A DNA stretch of 14,720 bases, from contig JAHZHM010000275.1 in assembly GCA_019420265.1 (NCBI GenBank), positions 1-14,720 of the forward strand, written 5' to 3'. The number at the start of each line of letters is the position of its first letter. Within the stretch, counting starts at the first letter, position 1. Of this stretch, positions 7,094 through 13,841 are shown in pieces. The position numbers and the translations under genes were made by a program. The notes beneath the pieces are model-generated. The model did not search any database. It saw only the letters and a list, made by a program, of their open reading frames with translations, and had not been told where the DNA came from. Source of the stretch: Clostridiales bacterium. GTDB taxonomy: Bacteria > Bacillota > Clostridia > Christensenellales > Christensenellaceae.

Positions 7094-8433
7094 CCTGCCA
7101 CGCGCAAATACTCTTCCACGACGGCATTCCATGTGATCGCGCCGGTTTGGCCGGTGGCGGGGATGCCATACTGTTCTTGGATCTGGCGGATGGCGTCCTC
7201 TGTGGCCTGGTCGTATGTCCCAGTTACGCTGACCTGCGGCATGTTTGGGTTGGCCTCTGTGATGACGGACAGCATCTGCTGCAAGACGCGCACATCCCAA
7301 TCCGAGACGCCCGGCGTGAGGATTCGGCCCGGGTAGACGAAATCCGAATAGGAAAAGGCTTCGGGCAGAGAGGAGCGGACATCGGCATAGGCCAGCAAAA
7401 TGGCGTTCCAAGTATCGCGGTCCACTTCCCCCGTGACGGGCAGGCCCTTTTGCTGCTGAAATGCGCGGACGACTTCCGCCGTCTGCTCGTCGAAGGTATC
7501 GCCCAGGGAGATGACGGGGATCTCCGGGTCGAAATAGCCGATGACACCCAGATAGTAGCGCAGCACGCGGACATAGTTGCTGACATCTCCCTGCGAAAGC
7601 TGGCCAGGGTAGAGCCGGCTGACTTCCGAAAGGGCAACGCCCTCGGTTTCCAGCTCGGAAAGGCGCTTGACTGTAACATACAGATACTTGATCTTATACC
7701 ATGTGGCCTCGCCCACGATGCCGTCCACCGTCAAGTTGAAAATCTGCTGGAATTTGCGCACGGCGGCCTCGGTTTCAGGCGTGAAAATGCCGTTGACAAC
7801 TTCGATTTTGGGAATGGCAGGATAGTTATCCCCGATGCGGTTGAGCTGGCGCTGGATGGTTCTGACGTCCTCTCCGGCGCTGCCCAGCTTGAGGGGGATG
7901 CCAGGATAGGAGCGAACGGTGGGTGCGATAGGTGCGTCAAACACGATATTGATATCATCTCCATAATAGTATTGCAGGATCTCATAGGGGACATATCCCT
8001 GCTCGGCCAGCTCCACAGTGCCCCATTGGGAGAGCCCCTCGCATTGCCGCAGCGCGCCGCTGCAATATTGCGTGAAATATGGGGCGACGCTGCCCTGCCG
8101 GACGACATAGTTGTTGAAAATTTCATCTACGATCTGCGAGATGTTTGCAAAAATATCGCGGTCGGGGACGAAGGACTGATCGTAAGCTGTGGAGTTGGTG
8201 ATGTCAAAATCGTACCCCTGGCTGCGGTACCATTCTGTGTAGATGCGGTTGAGGGCATATGTAGTCTGGGCCAGGATGTTGGCGCGCAGCGCGGCCTCTG
8301 GCCAGGTCGGGTAAATTTCGCTGGAAGCGACGTTTTTAATATAATCCCGGAAGGGAACGGTGATGTTCTGTGCGTTGGAGCCGGGAGGGCCAAGATGCAC
8401 AGTAATATATTCAGGTATGGTGAATGTTGCCAT
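7090..8433 (-). CDS. SleC-like spore cortex-lytic protein: SpoIID/LytB domain plus three peptidoglycan-binding domains
   Basis: 447 residues on the minus strand; the start at 8433 follows AAGGAGG. Residues about 5-165 form a SpoIID/LytB-type domain. YIKNVASSEIYPTWPEAALR (31-50) carries E39, matching the catalytic glutamate region of SpoIID lytic transglycosylases, while C124 and C131 and the GLSQWGTVELAEQGY block (133-147) match its second half. Three PG_binding_1 repeats follow at about 180-255, 272-348 and 365-443, each with an [FI]xxxxGIxxTGxxxxxTW-like core. The SpoIID part closely resembles clostridial SleC cortex-lytic enzymes as I remember them, but the N-terminal module of those proteins is missing and is encoded by the gene just upstream (8443-8916). 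There is no signal peptide, which fits a spore-coat or cortex location of a protein made in the mother cell. A role in cortex hydrolysis on germination is inferred. Confidence 0.82.
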   Translation of the reverse strand: MATFTIPEYITVHLGPPGSNAQNITVPFRDYIKNVASSEIYPTWPEAALRANILAQTTYALNRIYTEWYRSQGYDFDITNSTAYDQSFVPDRDIFANISQIVDEIFNNYVVRQGSVAPYFTQYCSGALRQCEGLSQWGTVELAEQGYVPYEILQYYYGDDINIVFDAPIAPTVRSYPGIPLKLGSAGEDVRTIQRQLNRIGDNYPAIPKIEVVNGIFTPETEAAVRKFQQIFNLTVDGIVGEATWYKIKYLYVTVKRLSELETEGVALSEVSRLYPGQLSQGDVSNYVRVLRYYLGVIGYFDPEIPVISLGDTFDEQTAEVVRAFQQQKGLPVTGEVDRDTWNAILLAYADVRSSLPEAFSYSDFVYPGRILTPGVSDWDVRVLQQMLSVITEANPNMPQVSVTGTYDQATEDAIRQIQEQYGIPATGQTGAITWNAVVEEYLRVAG

Positions 8434-8442
8434 ATATCCTCC

Positions 8443-8916
8443 TTATCCTCGAGGGCCAGGCATGAGATCAATGGGCTGGATGGATTTGATCCCCTCGAAA
8501 ATGGCGCCGTACTTCAGATCCTGCTGCCGGTAGGAAGGGTGCTCCGCCTGAATATCGTAGAGCGCGAAAGGGTGCGGCTGGAAGGGCTTTTCCGAGCTGC
8601 CCCGCATGGGCGCCGGAAGCGTGATATCGTCGATCAGGCCGCTTTCGTCCGTCGTGCCCTCGAAGAAAACGTGGTTTTCGTCTCCGAAGCGCTTGCTGAC
8701 AATCACATGAACCCCGGGCACGGGCAGCGCCTGCCGGGCTGTGAAAGCCTGGATTTTCAGCGTCCCTTTTGCAGGGTTCTGATTTAAAAACTCCTCATAG
8801 GTCTGCGGCGCATTGAAATCCACAGCAGAGGAATCGATGCCCATGGCTTCCATTTCCTGATCCTGGCGGTTCTTCTGTGCATACCGATCGATATTTGGAT
8901 ATTGAGTCTGATTCAA
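8443..8916 (-). CDS. Prealbumin/carboxypeptidase-regulatory-like protein, N-terminal module of a split SleC
   Basis: 157 residues from a TTG start at 8916. GGAGG at 8926-8922 lies 5 nt before this TTG, whereas an in-frame TTG at 8928 overlaps the ribosome site and so cannot be used with it. The region from about residue 48, beginning KGTLKIQAFTARQALPVPGV, is a beta-sandwich of the carboxypeptidase regulatory/prealbumin-like type: GTLKIQ strand, then GTTDESGLIDDITLPAP, then a PFALYDIQAEHPSY strand and a final IFEGIKSIQPIDL strand. The same module opens the N-terminal half of clostridial SleC-type proteins. The stop lies 9 bp before the SpoIID/peptidoglycan-binding gene, which has its own ribosome site, so the two form an operon. 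The likely role is pairing with, or targeting, that protein in the spore. The family match is recalled, not searched. Confidence 0.72.
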   Translation of the reverse strand: MNQTQYPNIDRYAQKNRQDQEMEAMGIDSSAVDFNAPQTYEEFLNQNPAKGTLKIQAFTARQALPVPGVHVIVSKRFGDENHVFFEGTTDESGLIDDITLPAPMRGSSEKPFQPHPFALYDIQAEHPSYRQQDLKYGAIFEGIKSIQPIDLMPGPRG

Positions 8917-9003
8917 GGTAACCTCCAAAATGCTGATTATTCTTATCCTATTCTGGAAAAGTGCTTTTTGTGCCTAGTCTGCTGGAAAAGAGCGGGGCAA
9001 ATA

Positions 9004-9012
9004 TGGTATGAT
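9004..9012 (+). promoter_or_regulatory. Extended -10 promoter of the dUTPase gene
   Basis: TGG followed by TATGAT (9007-9012), in the ATATGGTA context seen at other promoters of this window. The -35 position (about 8984-8989, GGAAAA) is poor. The leader is about 23 nt. Confidence 0.55.
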
Positions 9013-9041
9013 AGAAAAAAAGTGAGGGGTAGGGAAGAAAA

Positions 9042-9551
9042 ATGCAGAGGATTGCCCGGTTTGAATTGGTTTCCAAACAGCGGTTTTTAGAGGATTTTGA
9101 GCAGCTCCTGGGGGGCGGAGAGGCCAGAGCGCTGGCGGCATACGAGCAGCTGCGCCTGCCCCAGCGGGCGACGGCAGGCTCTGCCGGATACGACTTTTTT
9201 TCGCCCATCGATTTCTCTCTGGCGCCGGGAGAGCAAATCCATTTGCCCACAGGAATCCGCGCACGCATGCAGGAAGGCTGGGTTTTGCAGTGCTTTCCGC
9301 GCAGCGGGCTGGGATTCAAATTCCGCATGCAGCTCAATAACACCGTGGGTATTATCGACAGCGATTACTACGGCTCCCAAAACGAGGGGCATATTCAATG
9401 CAAGCTGACCAACGATTCCCGGGAAGGCAAGACGCTGCATATCGCCGCAGGGCAGGGCATGATGCAGGGGATTTTTCTTCCCTTTGGCATCACGGAAGAT
9501 GATGCGGCCTCTGCCCTAAGAGATGGCGGGTTTGGCAGCACGACGAAATAG
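9042..9551 (+). CDS. dut: dUTP diphosphatase (dUTPase)
   Basis: 169 residues. It hydrolyses dUTP to dUMP and pyrophosphate, keeping uracil out of DNA and supplying dUMP for thymidylate synthesis. The trimeric dUTPase motifs are in order: RATAGSAGYDFFS (motif 1), PRSGLGFK (P86-K93; motif 2), NNTVGIIDSDYYG (99-111; motif 3, with D106 as the catalytic-water Asp), AAGQGMMQGIF (motif 4) and RDGGFGSTTK (160-169; motif 5, the glycine-rich lid). An extra helix of about 35 residues precedes motif 1, which makes it longer than typical bacterial enzymes of about 145-150 residues. It is cytoplasmic and monocistronic, with its own promoter and terminator. There are no phage genes around it, so it is likely the housekeeping copy. 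Confidence 0.92.
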   Translation: MQRIARFELVSKQRFLEDFEQLLGGGEARALAAYEQLRLPQRATAGSAGYDFFSPIDFSLAPGEQIHLPTGIRARMQEGWVLQCFPRSGLGFKFRMQLNNTVGIIDSDYYGSQNEGHIQCKLTNDSREGKTLHIAAGQGMMQGIFLPFGITEDDAASALRDGGFGSTTK

Positions 9552-9582
9552 CGGCAAATGAGAAAAAATAGCTCGGAAAAGG

Positions 9583-9640
9583 AAAAGAGCGCAGATAGGA
9601 AAATACGCCGATGGCGGAATATCCTTTGCGCTCTTTTTTA
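9583..9640 (+). terminator. Terminator of dut
   Basis: AAAAGAGCGCA (9583-9593) pairs with TGCGCTCTTTT (9627-9637), with a further imperfect inner pairing (GGAAAATA with TATCC) and a T-run through 9639. The long stem with A-run and T-run at opposite ends could work in both directions. Confidence 0.85.
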
Positions 9641-9662
9641 TTTGCCCATTTTCGGGCGGAAA

Positions 9663-9689
9663 CAAACAGGTGAACTGGCCGCCTGTTTG
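9663..9689. repeat. Isolated perfect hairpin CAAACAGG/CCTGTTTG
   Basis: CAAACAGG (9663-9670) and CCTGTTTG (9682-9689) are perfect 8-bp arms around an 11-nt loop. It is not followed by a T-run on either strand and is not near a start codon. Purpose unknown. Confidence 0.55.
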
Positions 9690-9786
9690 CCTCCAAAACT
9701 AGGATGCCCCAAAAGGCAAAAACAAGCCAAAATTTTTAAGGAAAATTCTGTAAAGAACGCGGCTGTTGAAATTTTGTAAAAAAAGG

Positions 9787-9814
9787 TTGACTTTTGCGGT
9801 GAATCGAATATAAT
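9787..9814 (+). promoter_or_regulatory. Strong promoter of the metal-resistance operon
   Basis: TTGACT (9787-9792), 16 bp, TATAAT (9809-9814). It is the only promoter in the window with a near-consensus -35, and it lacks the TG extension seen elsewhere. The start is expected near 9821, just before the operator, which fits control by repressor binding. Confidence 0.87.
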
Positions 9815-9826
9815 ATAGACAAAATA

Positions 9827-9850
9827 ACATATGAACAATTATTCATATGT
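9827..9850. promoter_or_regulatory. Operator palindrome of the ArsR/SmtB-family regulator
   Basis: ACATATGAA (9827-9835) and TTCATATGT (9842-9850) are perfect 9-bp arms separated by 6 bp. Size, AT content and the TGAA-N6-TTCA core match known SmtB/CzrA/CadC operators. It covers the region just downstream of the predicted transcription start, 15 bp before the regulator's ATG, so autorepression is expected, relieved by metal. Confidence 0.88.
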
Positions 9851-9865
9851 AAAAAGGAGGGCGCG

Positions 9866-10231
9866 ATGAGGCAGGATTTTGAGCCGGTTGAGCAATGTGA
9901 GTTTTTCCATGCGCATGAAGATATCGTAAAAAAAGTGATGCAGGCAATGCCCGGGGAAGAGGAACTATACGATCTCGCAGAGCTGTTTAAAATTTTTGGC
10001 GATTCCACGCGCATTCGGATTTTGTACGTCTTGTTTGAAAGCGAGATGTGCGTCTGCGATATTGCGCAGCTCTTAAATCTTTCGCAGAGCGCTGTCTCGC
10101 ATCAGCTGCGCCTGCTAAAGCAGAGCCGGCTGGTCAAGAGCCGCCGGGATGGCAAAACGGTATTTTATTCCCTGGCCGACGATCATGTCCGCACGATTAT
10201 CGATCAGGGCAAAGAGCATATTGAAGAATAG
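9866..10231 (+). CDS. ArsR/SmtB-family metal-sensing repressor (CadC/ZiaR-like)
   Basis: 121 residues; the start follows AAGGAGG. A winged helix-turn-helix protein: LFKIFGDSTRIRILYVL opens the fold, LNLSQSAVSHQLRLLKQ (71-87) is the recognition helix region, and RRDGKTVFYSL (93-103) is the wing. Two metal sites can be read. The alpha3N-type site has C62 and C64 in MCVCD plus N-terminal C11, H15 and H17. The alpha5-type site has D105, H107, H118 and E121, matching the DxHx10HxxE motif of SmtB/CzrA zinc sensors. Holding both site types resembles cyanobacterial ZiaR and CadC and predicts sensing of Zn, Cd and possibly Pb. It is the first gene of the operon, with a palindrome at 9827-9850 as the likely binding site. 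Confidence 0.92.
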   Translation: MRQDFEPVEQCEFFHAHEDIVKKVMQAMPGEEELYDLAELFKIFGDSTRIRILYVLFESEMCVCDIAQLLNLSQSAVSHQLRLLKQSRLVKSRRDGKTVFYSLADDHVRTIIDQGKEHIEE

Positions 10232-10246
10232 GAGAGGGGAAAAGAG

Positions 10247-10465
10247 ATGAAAAAGGTTTACCGCTTAGAGGAGCTGGATTGCGCAAATTGCGCTGCAAAG
10301 ATGGAGCGCGCCATCAATGAACTTCCGGGCGTGGAAAAGGCGACGGTCAACTTCATGGCGCAAAAGCTGGTTTTGACTGCGGAAGAGAGCAGATATCAGG
10401 AAATTTTGCAGCAAGTGGAAGAGGCGATTCGGCGCGTTGAGCCGGATTGCAGAATCGTAAAATAG
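10247..10465 (+). CDS. Small HMA-domain metallochaperone
   Basis: 72 residues; the start at 10247 lies 15 bp after the repressor's stop and follows GGAGAGGGG. A single heavy-metal-associated (HMA) domain with the metal-binding CxxC in DCANCAAKME (C13, C16), followed by PGVEKATVNF and a final RRVEPDC strand with another Cys (C68). This is the fold of metal chaperones and of the N-terminal domains of P1B ATPases. The next gene, a P1B ATPase, lacks such a domain, so this protein is most simply its detached N-terminal metal-binding domain, passing Zn or Cd to the pump or regulating it. The DCANC motif, with Asp before the first Cys, is typical of Zn/Cd-type HMA domains rather than the MxCxxC of copper chaperones. 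Confidence 0.88.
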   Translation: MKKVYRLEELDCANCAAKMERAINELPGVEKATVNFMAQKLVLTAEESRYQEILQQVEEAIRRVEPDCRIVK

Positions 10466-10484
10466 CGGCAGGGAGAGCAGAGCC

Positions 10485-12335
10485 ATGAGCAGAAAACAGA
10501 AAAAATCGCTGCTGCGCATTCTTTTGGGCGCCGTATTGCTGGCGCTTTGCCTGGCGCTGCCGCTGGAGGGCATTTGGAAGCTGGGCGCTTTTCTGGCGGC
10601 GTATCTGGTGAGCGGCGGAGATGTGCTTTGGCGGGCAATCCGCAATATTTTCCGCGGGCAGGTTTTCGATGAAAACTTCCTGATGTGCATTGCGACGGTG
10701 GGAGCATTCTGCACGCAGGAATATATGGAAGGCGTTCTGGTCATGCTGCTCTATCAGGTGGGCGAGCTGTTTCAGAGCTATGCCGTGGGCAAATCCCGCG
10801 GAGCCATCTCTGCGCTCATGGATATTCGCCCGGATTACGCCAATCTTCTGGAAGCGGGGGAGACCCGGCAGGTCGATCCGGAGGAAGTGGAAATTGGGCA
10901 GGAGATTCTCGTGCGCGCAGGAGAGAAAATCCCGCTGGACGGCATTGTGCTGGAAGGCAGCGCCGCCATCGATACTTCCGCGCTGACGGGCGAATCCGCG
11001 CCAAGAGAGGCCGAGCCGGGCAGTGAGCTGCTCAGCGGCTGCATCAATCTAAATGGGACGCTGCGCCTTCGGGTTACCAAGGAGTTTGGCGAATCGACTG
11101 TCTCCAAAATCTTGGATATGGTGGAAAACGCCAGCGAAAAAAAGGCCAAGGCGGAAGATTTTATCACGCGCTTTGCCAAATACTACCCCCCCAGCGTTGT
11201 ATTTGCAGCGCTGGCGCTGGCCGTCATCCCGCCGCTGTTTTTGGGCGATTGGAGCGTTTGGGTGAGCAGGGCCATGAGCTTTCTGGTCATCTCCTGCCCC
11301 TGTGCGCTGGTGATCTCGGTTCCGCTCAGCTATTTTGGCGGCATTGGGGGCGCATCTAAGGCGGGAATCCTCGTCAAAGGAAGCAACTATCTGGAGGCGC
11401 TTTCCAGAGCAGAGGTTGTGGTTTTTGATAAAACGGGCACGCTGACCAAGGGAAACTTTGTGCTTTCCGAACAGGCGCCGGCAGAGGGGGTAGCGGCTCA
11501 GGAGCTGCTGGAATATGCGGCCCTGGCGGAGAGCTATTCCACGCACCCCATCGCTCAGAGCATCCGAGCGGCCTATGGCAAAGAATTGGATCTAAGCCGT
11601 GTGCAGGATGTGAAGGAAATTTCGGGCAAGGGTGTTCTGGCGCAGATAGATGGCGCACAGATCGCGGCGGGCAATGCCAAACTGATGGAAGAGCAATGCC
11701 AAAGCGGCTATATTCCGGCAGAGACGGTCGGCAGCGTCGTCTATCTGGCAAAAGAGGGCAGATATCTGGGGCATTTGACCATTCGCGATGAGCTCAAGGA
11801 AGATGCCGCGCAGGCGATTGCCGATCTCAAAGCGGCGGGTGTGAAGCAGACGGTCATGCTCACGGGAGATGCCAAGGCCGTGGCGGAGGATGTCGCGGGG
11901 AAACTTGGGATGGATGCCGTCTATGCCGAGCTGCTCCCGCTGGATAAAGTGCAGAAAGTGGAGCAGCTGCTGGAACAGAAAAGCGGCAAAGGCAAGCTGG
12001 TTTTCGTGGGCGATGGGATCAACGATGCTCCCGTGCTGACCCGGGCAGATATTGGCATTGCCATGGGCGCGCTGGGCAGCGATGCGGCCATCGAAGCGGC
12101 GGATATCGTGCTCATGACGGATGCGCCCTCCAAAATCTCCCAGGCCATTCGCATCAGCCGCAGAACGCACCGCATCGTCATGCAAAACATCATTTTTGCG
12201 CTGGGCGTCAAGGGTATCGCGCTGGTGCTGGGGGCATTTGGCCTCATCCATATGCTGGCCGCGGTTTTCGCGGATGTGGGTGTATCAGTCATCGCGATTA
12301 TCAATGCCATGCGGGCCATGAAAATCAAGGAGTAA
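10485..12335 (+). CDS. cadA: P1B-2-type Zn/Cd/Pb-exporting P-type ATPase
   Basis: 616 residues; the start follows GGGAGAG, 19 bp after the chaperone stop. An ATP-driven exporter of Zn(II), Cd(II) and Pb(II) in the cytoplasmic membrane. All P-type landmarks are present: TGES (168-171) in the actuator domain, CPC (C271-P272-C273) in the transport helix, DKTGT with phosphorylated D315, HP (H354-P355) of heavy-metal pumps, MLTGDAK, and GDGINDAP (509-516). The last helices carry GVKG and FADVGVSV, matching the conserved Lys and Asp of the ZntA/CadA Zn-type subgroup rather than copper pumps. No N-terminal HMA domain is present, which explains the length of 616, shorter than the usual 700-plus; the preceding gene supplies one. 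The operon ends at a terminator at 12338-12365. The symbol is by family, not by proven ion. Confidence 0.93.
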   Translation: MSRKQKKSLLRILLGAVLLALCLALPLEGIWKLGAFLAAYLVSGGDVLWRAIRNIFRGQVFDENFLMCIATVGAFCTQEYMEGVLVMLLYQVGELFQSYAVGKSRGAISALMDIRPDYANLLEAGETRQVDPEEVEIGQEILVRAGEKIPLDGIVLEGSAAIDTSALTGESAPREAEPGSELLSGCINLNGTLRLRVTKEFGESTVSKILDMVENASEKKAKAEDFITRFAKYYPPSVVFAALALAVIPPLFLGDWSVWVSRAMSFLVISCPCALVISVPLSYFGGIGGASKAGILVKGSNYLEALSRAEVVVFDKTGTLTKGNFVLSEQAPAEGVAAQELLEYAALAESYSTHPIAQSIRAAYGKELDLSRVQDVKEISGKGVLAQIDGAQIAAGNAKLMEEQCQSGYIPAETVGSVVYLAKEGRYLGHLTIRDELKEDAAQAIADLKAAGVKQTVMLTGDAKAVAEDVAGKLGMDAVYAELLPLDKVQKVEQLLEQKSGKGKLVFVGDGINDAPVLTRADIGIAMGALGSDAAIEAADIVLMTDAPSKISQAIRISRRTHRIVMQNIIFALGVKGIALVLGAFGLIHMLAAVFADVGVSVIAIINAMRAMKIKE

Positions 12336-12337
12336 AG

Positions 12338-12365
12338 AAAAGAGGCGCTTGCGCCTCTTTTTCTT
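12338..12365 (+). terminator. Terminator of the metal-resistance operon
   Basis: GAGGCG (12342-12347) pairs with CGCCTC (12352-12357), extended by AAAA/TTTT on the outside, followed by T-rich sequence to 12365. It starts 3 bp after the ATPase stop codon. Confidence 0.9.
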
Positions 12366-12392
12366 TCTTTACTTTTTCGGCATTTTTCGCTA

Positions 12393-12401
12393 TGGTATAG
12401 A
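12393..12401 (+). promoter_or_regulatory. Extended -10 promoter of pepC
   Basis: TGG followed by TATAGA (12396-12401), in the CTATGGTATAG context shared with other promoters here. No clear -35 (TTTTTC around 12373-12378). The leader is about 60 nt and contains a hairpin ATGGCAG/CTGCCAT (12424-12430 with 12439-12445) ahead of the ribosome site. Confidence 0.5.
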
Positions 12402-12470
12402 AGAGAAACGAAAATCTTGCGGCATGGCAGGGCGTTTTCTGCCATAGGCATAATAAAAACAGGAGGGAAT

Positions 12471-13805
12471 ATGATCACAAAGCAGCAACTTGAGAAGTTC
12501 GAGCAGCAGTTTGACCAAAACCCGGCAAATGCCGTGGCCATGAATGCGGCTGTGCAAAACGGGATCGTCAAATCTGCCATTTCTTATGAGGCGTTTCGCC
12601 GGGAGCGGCATGAGTTTTCCATCAACCTCAAGCAGGGAGAGATCACCAACCAGAAGGCCAGCGGCCGATGCTGGATGTTTGCAGCGCTCAATGTCATGCG
12701 CTTTGAGGTGATGCAAAAGCTCAATCTGGAGACCTTTGAATTTTCCCAGAGCTATCCACTTTTCTTTGATAAGCTGGAAAAATCCAACTATTTTCTGGAA
12801 AATATTCTGGATACGTTGGATGAGCCCACGGGCGGCAGGCTGGTCTGCTTCTTGCTGACGGATCCCATGGGGGATGGCGGGCAGTGGGATATGTTCTGCG
12901 GCCTGGTGGAGAAATACGGCGTCGTTCCCAAAGATGCGATGAGAGAATCCGTCTCCTCTTCGGCAACCCGGGAGATGGATTATTACCTCATGCTCAAGCT
13001 GCGGGAATTTGCCTGCACACTGCGCACGGCATATGGAAAGGGCGAGAGTGTGCAGCAGCTGCGGGAAAAGAAAGAGCAGATGCTCTCGCAAATCTATAAT
13101 ATCCTCTGCATCAGCCTGGGCAAACCGCCCAAGGAGTTCTGCTTTGAGACCCGGGATAAAGACGGCAACTTTATTCGGGATGCCAAGATCACGCCGCAGG
13201 AGTTCTTTGCCAAATATGTGGGCTGGAACCTGGATGACTATGTCAGCCTGATCAACGCGCCGACGGCGGATAAACCTTTTGGCAAGACATACAGCGTCAA
13301 ATACCTTGGAAGCGTCAAAGAGGGAAGAGCGGTGCGCTATCTGAATCTCCCGATTGAGCAGCTCAAAGTCGCGGCCATTGCGCAGATGCAGGATGGCAAG
13401 CCGGTGTGGTTCGGCTGCGATGTGGGCAAATGCTCGATTCGCGAGAATGGTATTATGGATTTGAATGTCATCCGGGCGGATCAGCTCTTTGGCACCTCTT
13501 TCCCGATGGATAAGGCGCAGCGCCTGGATTATGGCCATAGCCTGATGACGCACGCCATGGTATTTTTGGGCGTCAACCTGGATGAGCAGGGAAAGCCAAA
13601 CCGCTGGCGTGTGGAAAACAGCTGGGGCAAAGAGCCGGGAAAAGACGGCTACTATGTCATGAGCGACGATTGGTTTACCGAGTATACCTATCAGGTGGTC
13701 GTGCATAAAAAGTATCTCTCCAGCCAAGCCCTGAAGCAGCTGGAGGCCCAGCCGATTCTGCTGGAGCCGTGGGATCCCATGGGTTCTCTGGCAAAGTGCA
13801 AATAA
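12471..13805 (+). CDS. pepC: Aminopeptidase C (bleomycin hydrolase family, C1B)
   Basis: 444 residues; the start at 12471 follows AGGAGGG. A cytoplasmic cysteine aminopeptidase that removes N-terminal residues from peptides, usually as a ring-shaped hexamer. The catalytic triad is complete: C67 in NQKASGRCWMFA, H361 in MTHAMVFLGV and N383 in RVENSWG. Other family blocks are visible: FSQSYPLFFDKLEKSNYFL, the helix-rich middle with VVPKDAMRES, and the YSVKYLGSV strand. The length fits PepC enzymes of about 440-450 residues. The C-terminal tail reads LEPWDPMGSLAKCK; in this family the C-terminus lies in the active-site cleft and is trimmed in some members. It is monocistronic, with a terminator starting at the stop codon. 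Peptide scavenging is the expected role. Confidence 0.95.
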   Translation: MITKQQLEKFEQQFDQNPANAVAMNAAVQNGIVKSAISYEAFRRERHEFSINLKQGEITNQKASGRCWMFAALNVMRFEVMQKLNLETFEFSQSYPLFFDKLEKSNYFLENILDTLDEPTGGRLVCFLLTDPMGDGGQWDMFCGLVEKYGVVPKDAMRESVSSSATREMDYYLMLKLREFACTLRTAYGKGESVQQLREKKEQMLSQIYNILCISLGKPPKEFCFETRDKDGNFIRDAKITPQEFFAKYVGWNLDDYVSLINAPTADKPFGKTYSVKYLGSVKEGRAVRYLNLPIEQLKVAAIAQMQDGKPVWFGCDVGKCSIRENGIMDLNVIRADQLFGTSFPMDKAQRLDYGHSLMTHAMVFLGVNLDEQGKPNRWRVENSWGKEPGKDGYYVMSDDWFTEYTYQVVVHKKYLSSQALKQLEAQPILLEPWDPMGSLAKCK

Positions 13806-13833
13806 AAAAAGAGCGGGAATTCCCGCTCTTTTT
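13806..13833. terminator. Bidirectional terminator between pepC and the CPBP gene
   Basis: GAGCGGG (13811-13817) pairs with CCCGCTC (13822-13828) around AATT (an EcoRI-type palindrome GAATTC at the centre), with an A-run before and a T-run after. It serves pepC and the minus-strand CPBP gene ending at 13842. Confidence 0.92.
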
Positions 13834-13841
13834 GATTGCGC

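Larger units (their letters stand above)
9552..9865. other. 314-bp non-coding region between dut and the metal operon
   Basis: It holds the dut terminator (9583-9640), a hairpin of unknown role (9663-9689), an AT-rich stretch with nothing recognisable (9690-9786), and then the promoter and operator of the metal operon. Confidence 0.75.

Noticed and set aside
8434..8445. Frameshift or assembly error joining the two SleC-like genes
   Set aside because: A stop codon, a good ribosome site (AAGGAGG) and an ATG occupy exactly this junction, which is what two true genes would show.
7147..8787. 546-residue open frame on the plus strand
   Set aside because: It lies opposite two genes with clear domains and ribosome sites; its product has no recognisable domain and it has no proper start site.
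12449..12454. CATAAT as a second pepC promoter -10
   Set aside because: The transcript would start inside the ribosome binding site at about 12461, so it could not support normal initiation.
12390..13727. 445-residue open frame on the minus strand opposite pepC
   Set aside because: pepC on the other strand has a complete catalytic triad; this frame is a coding shadow without a ribosome site.
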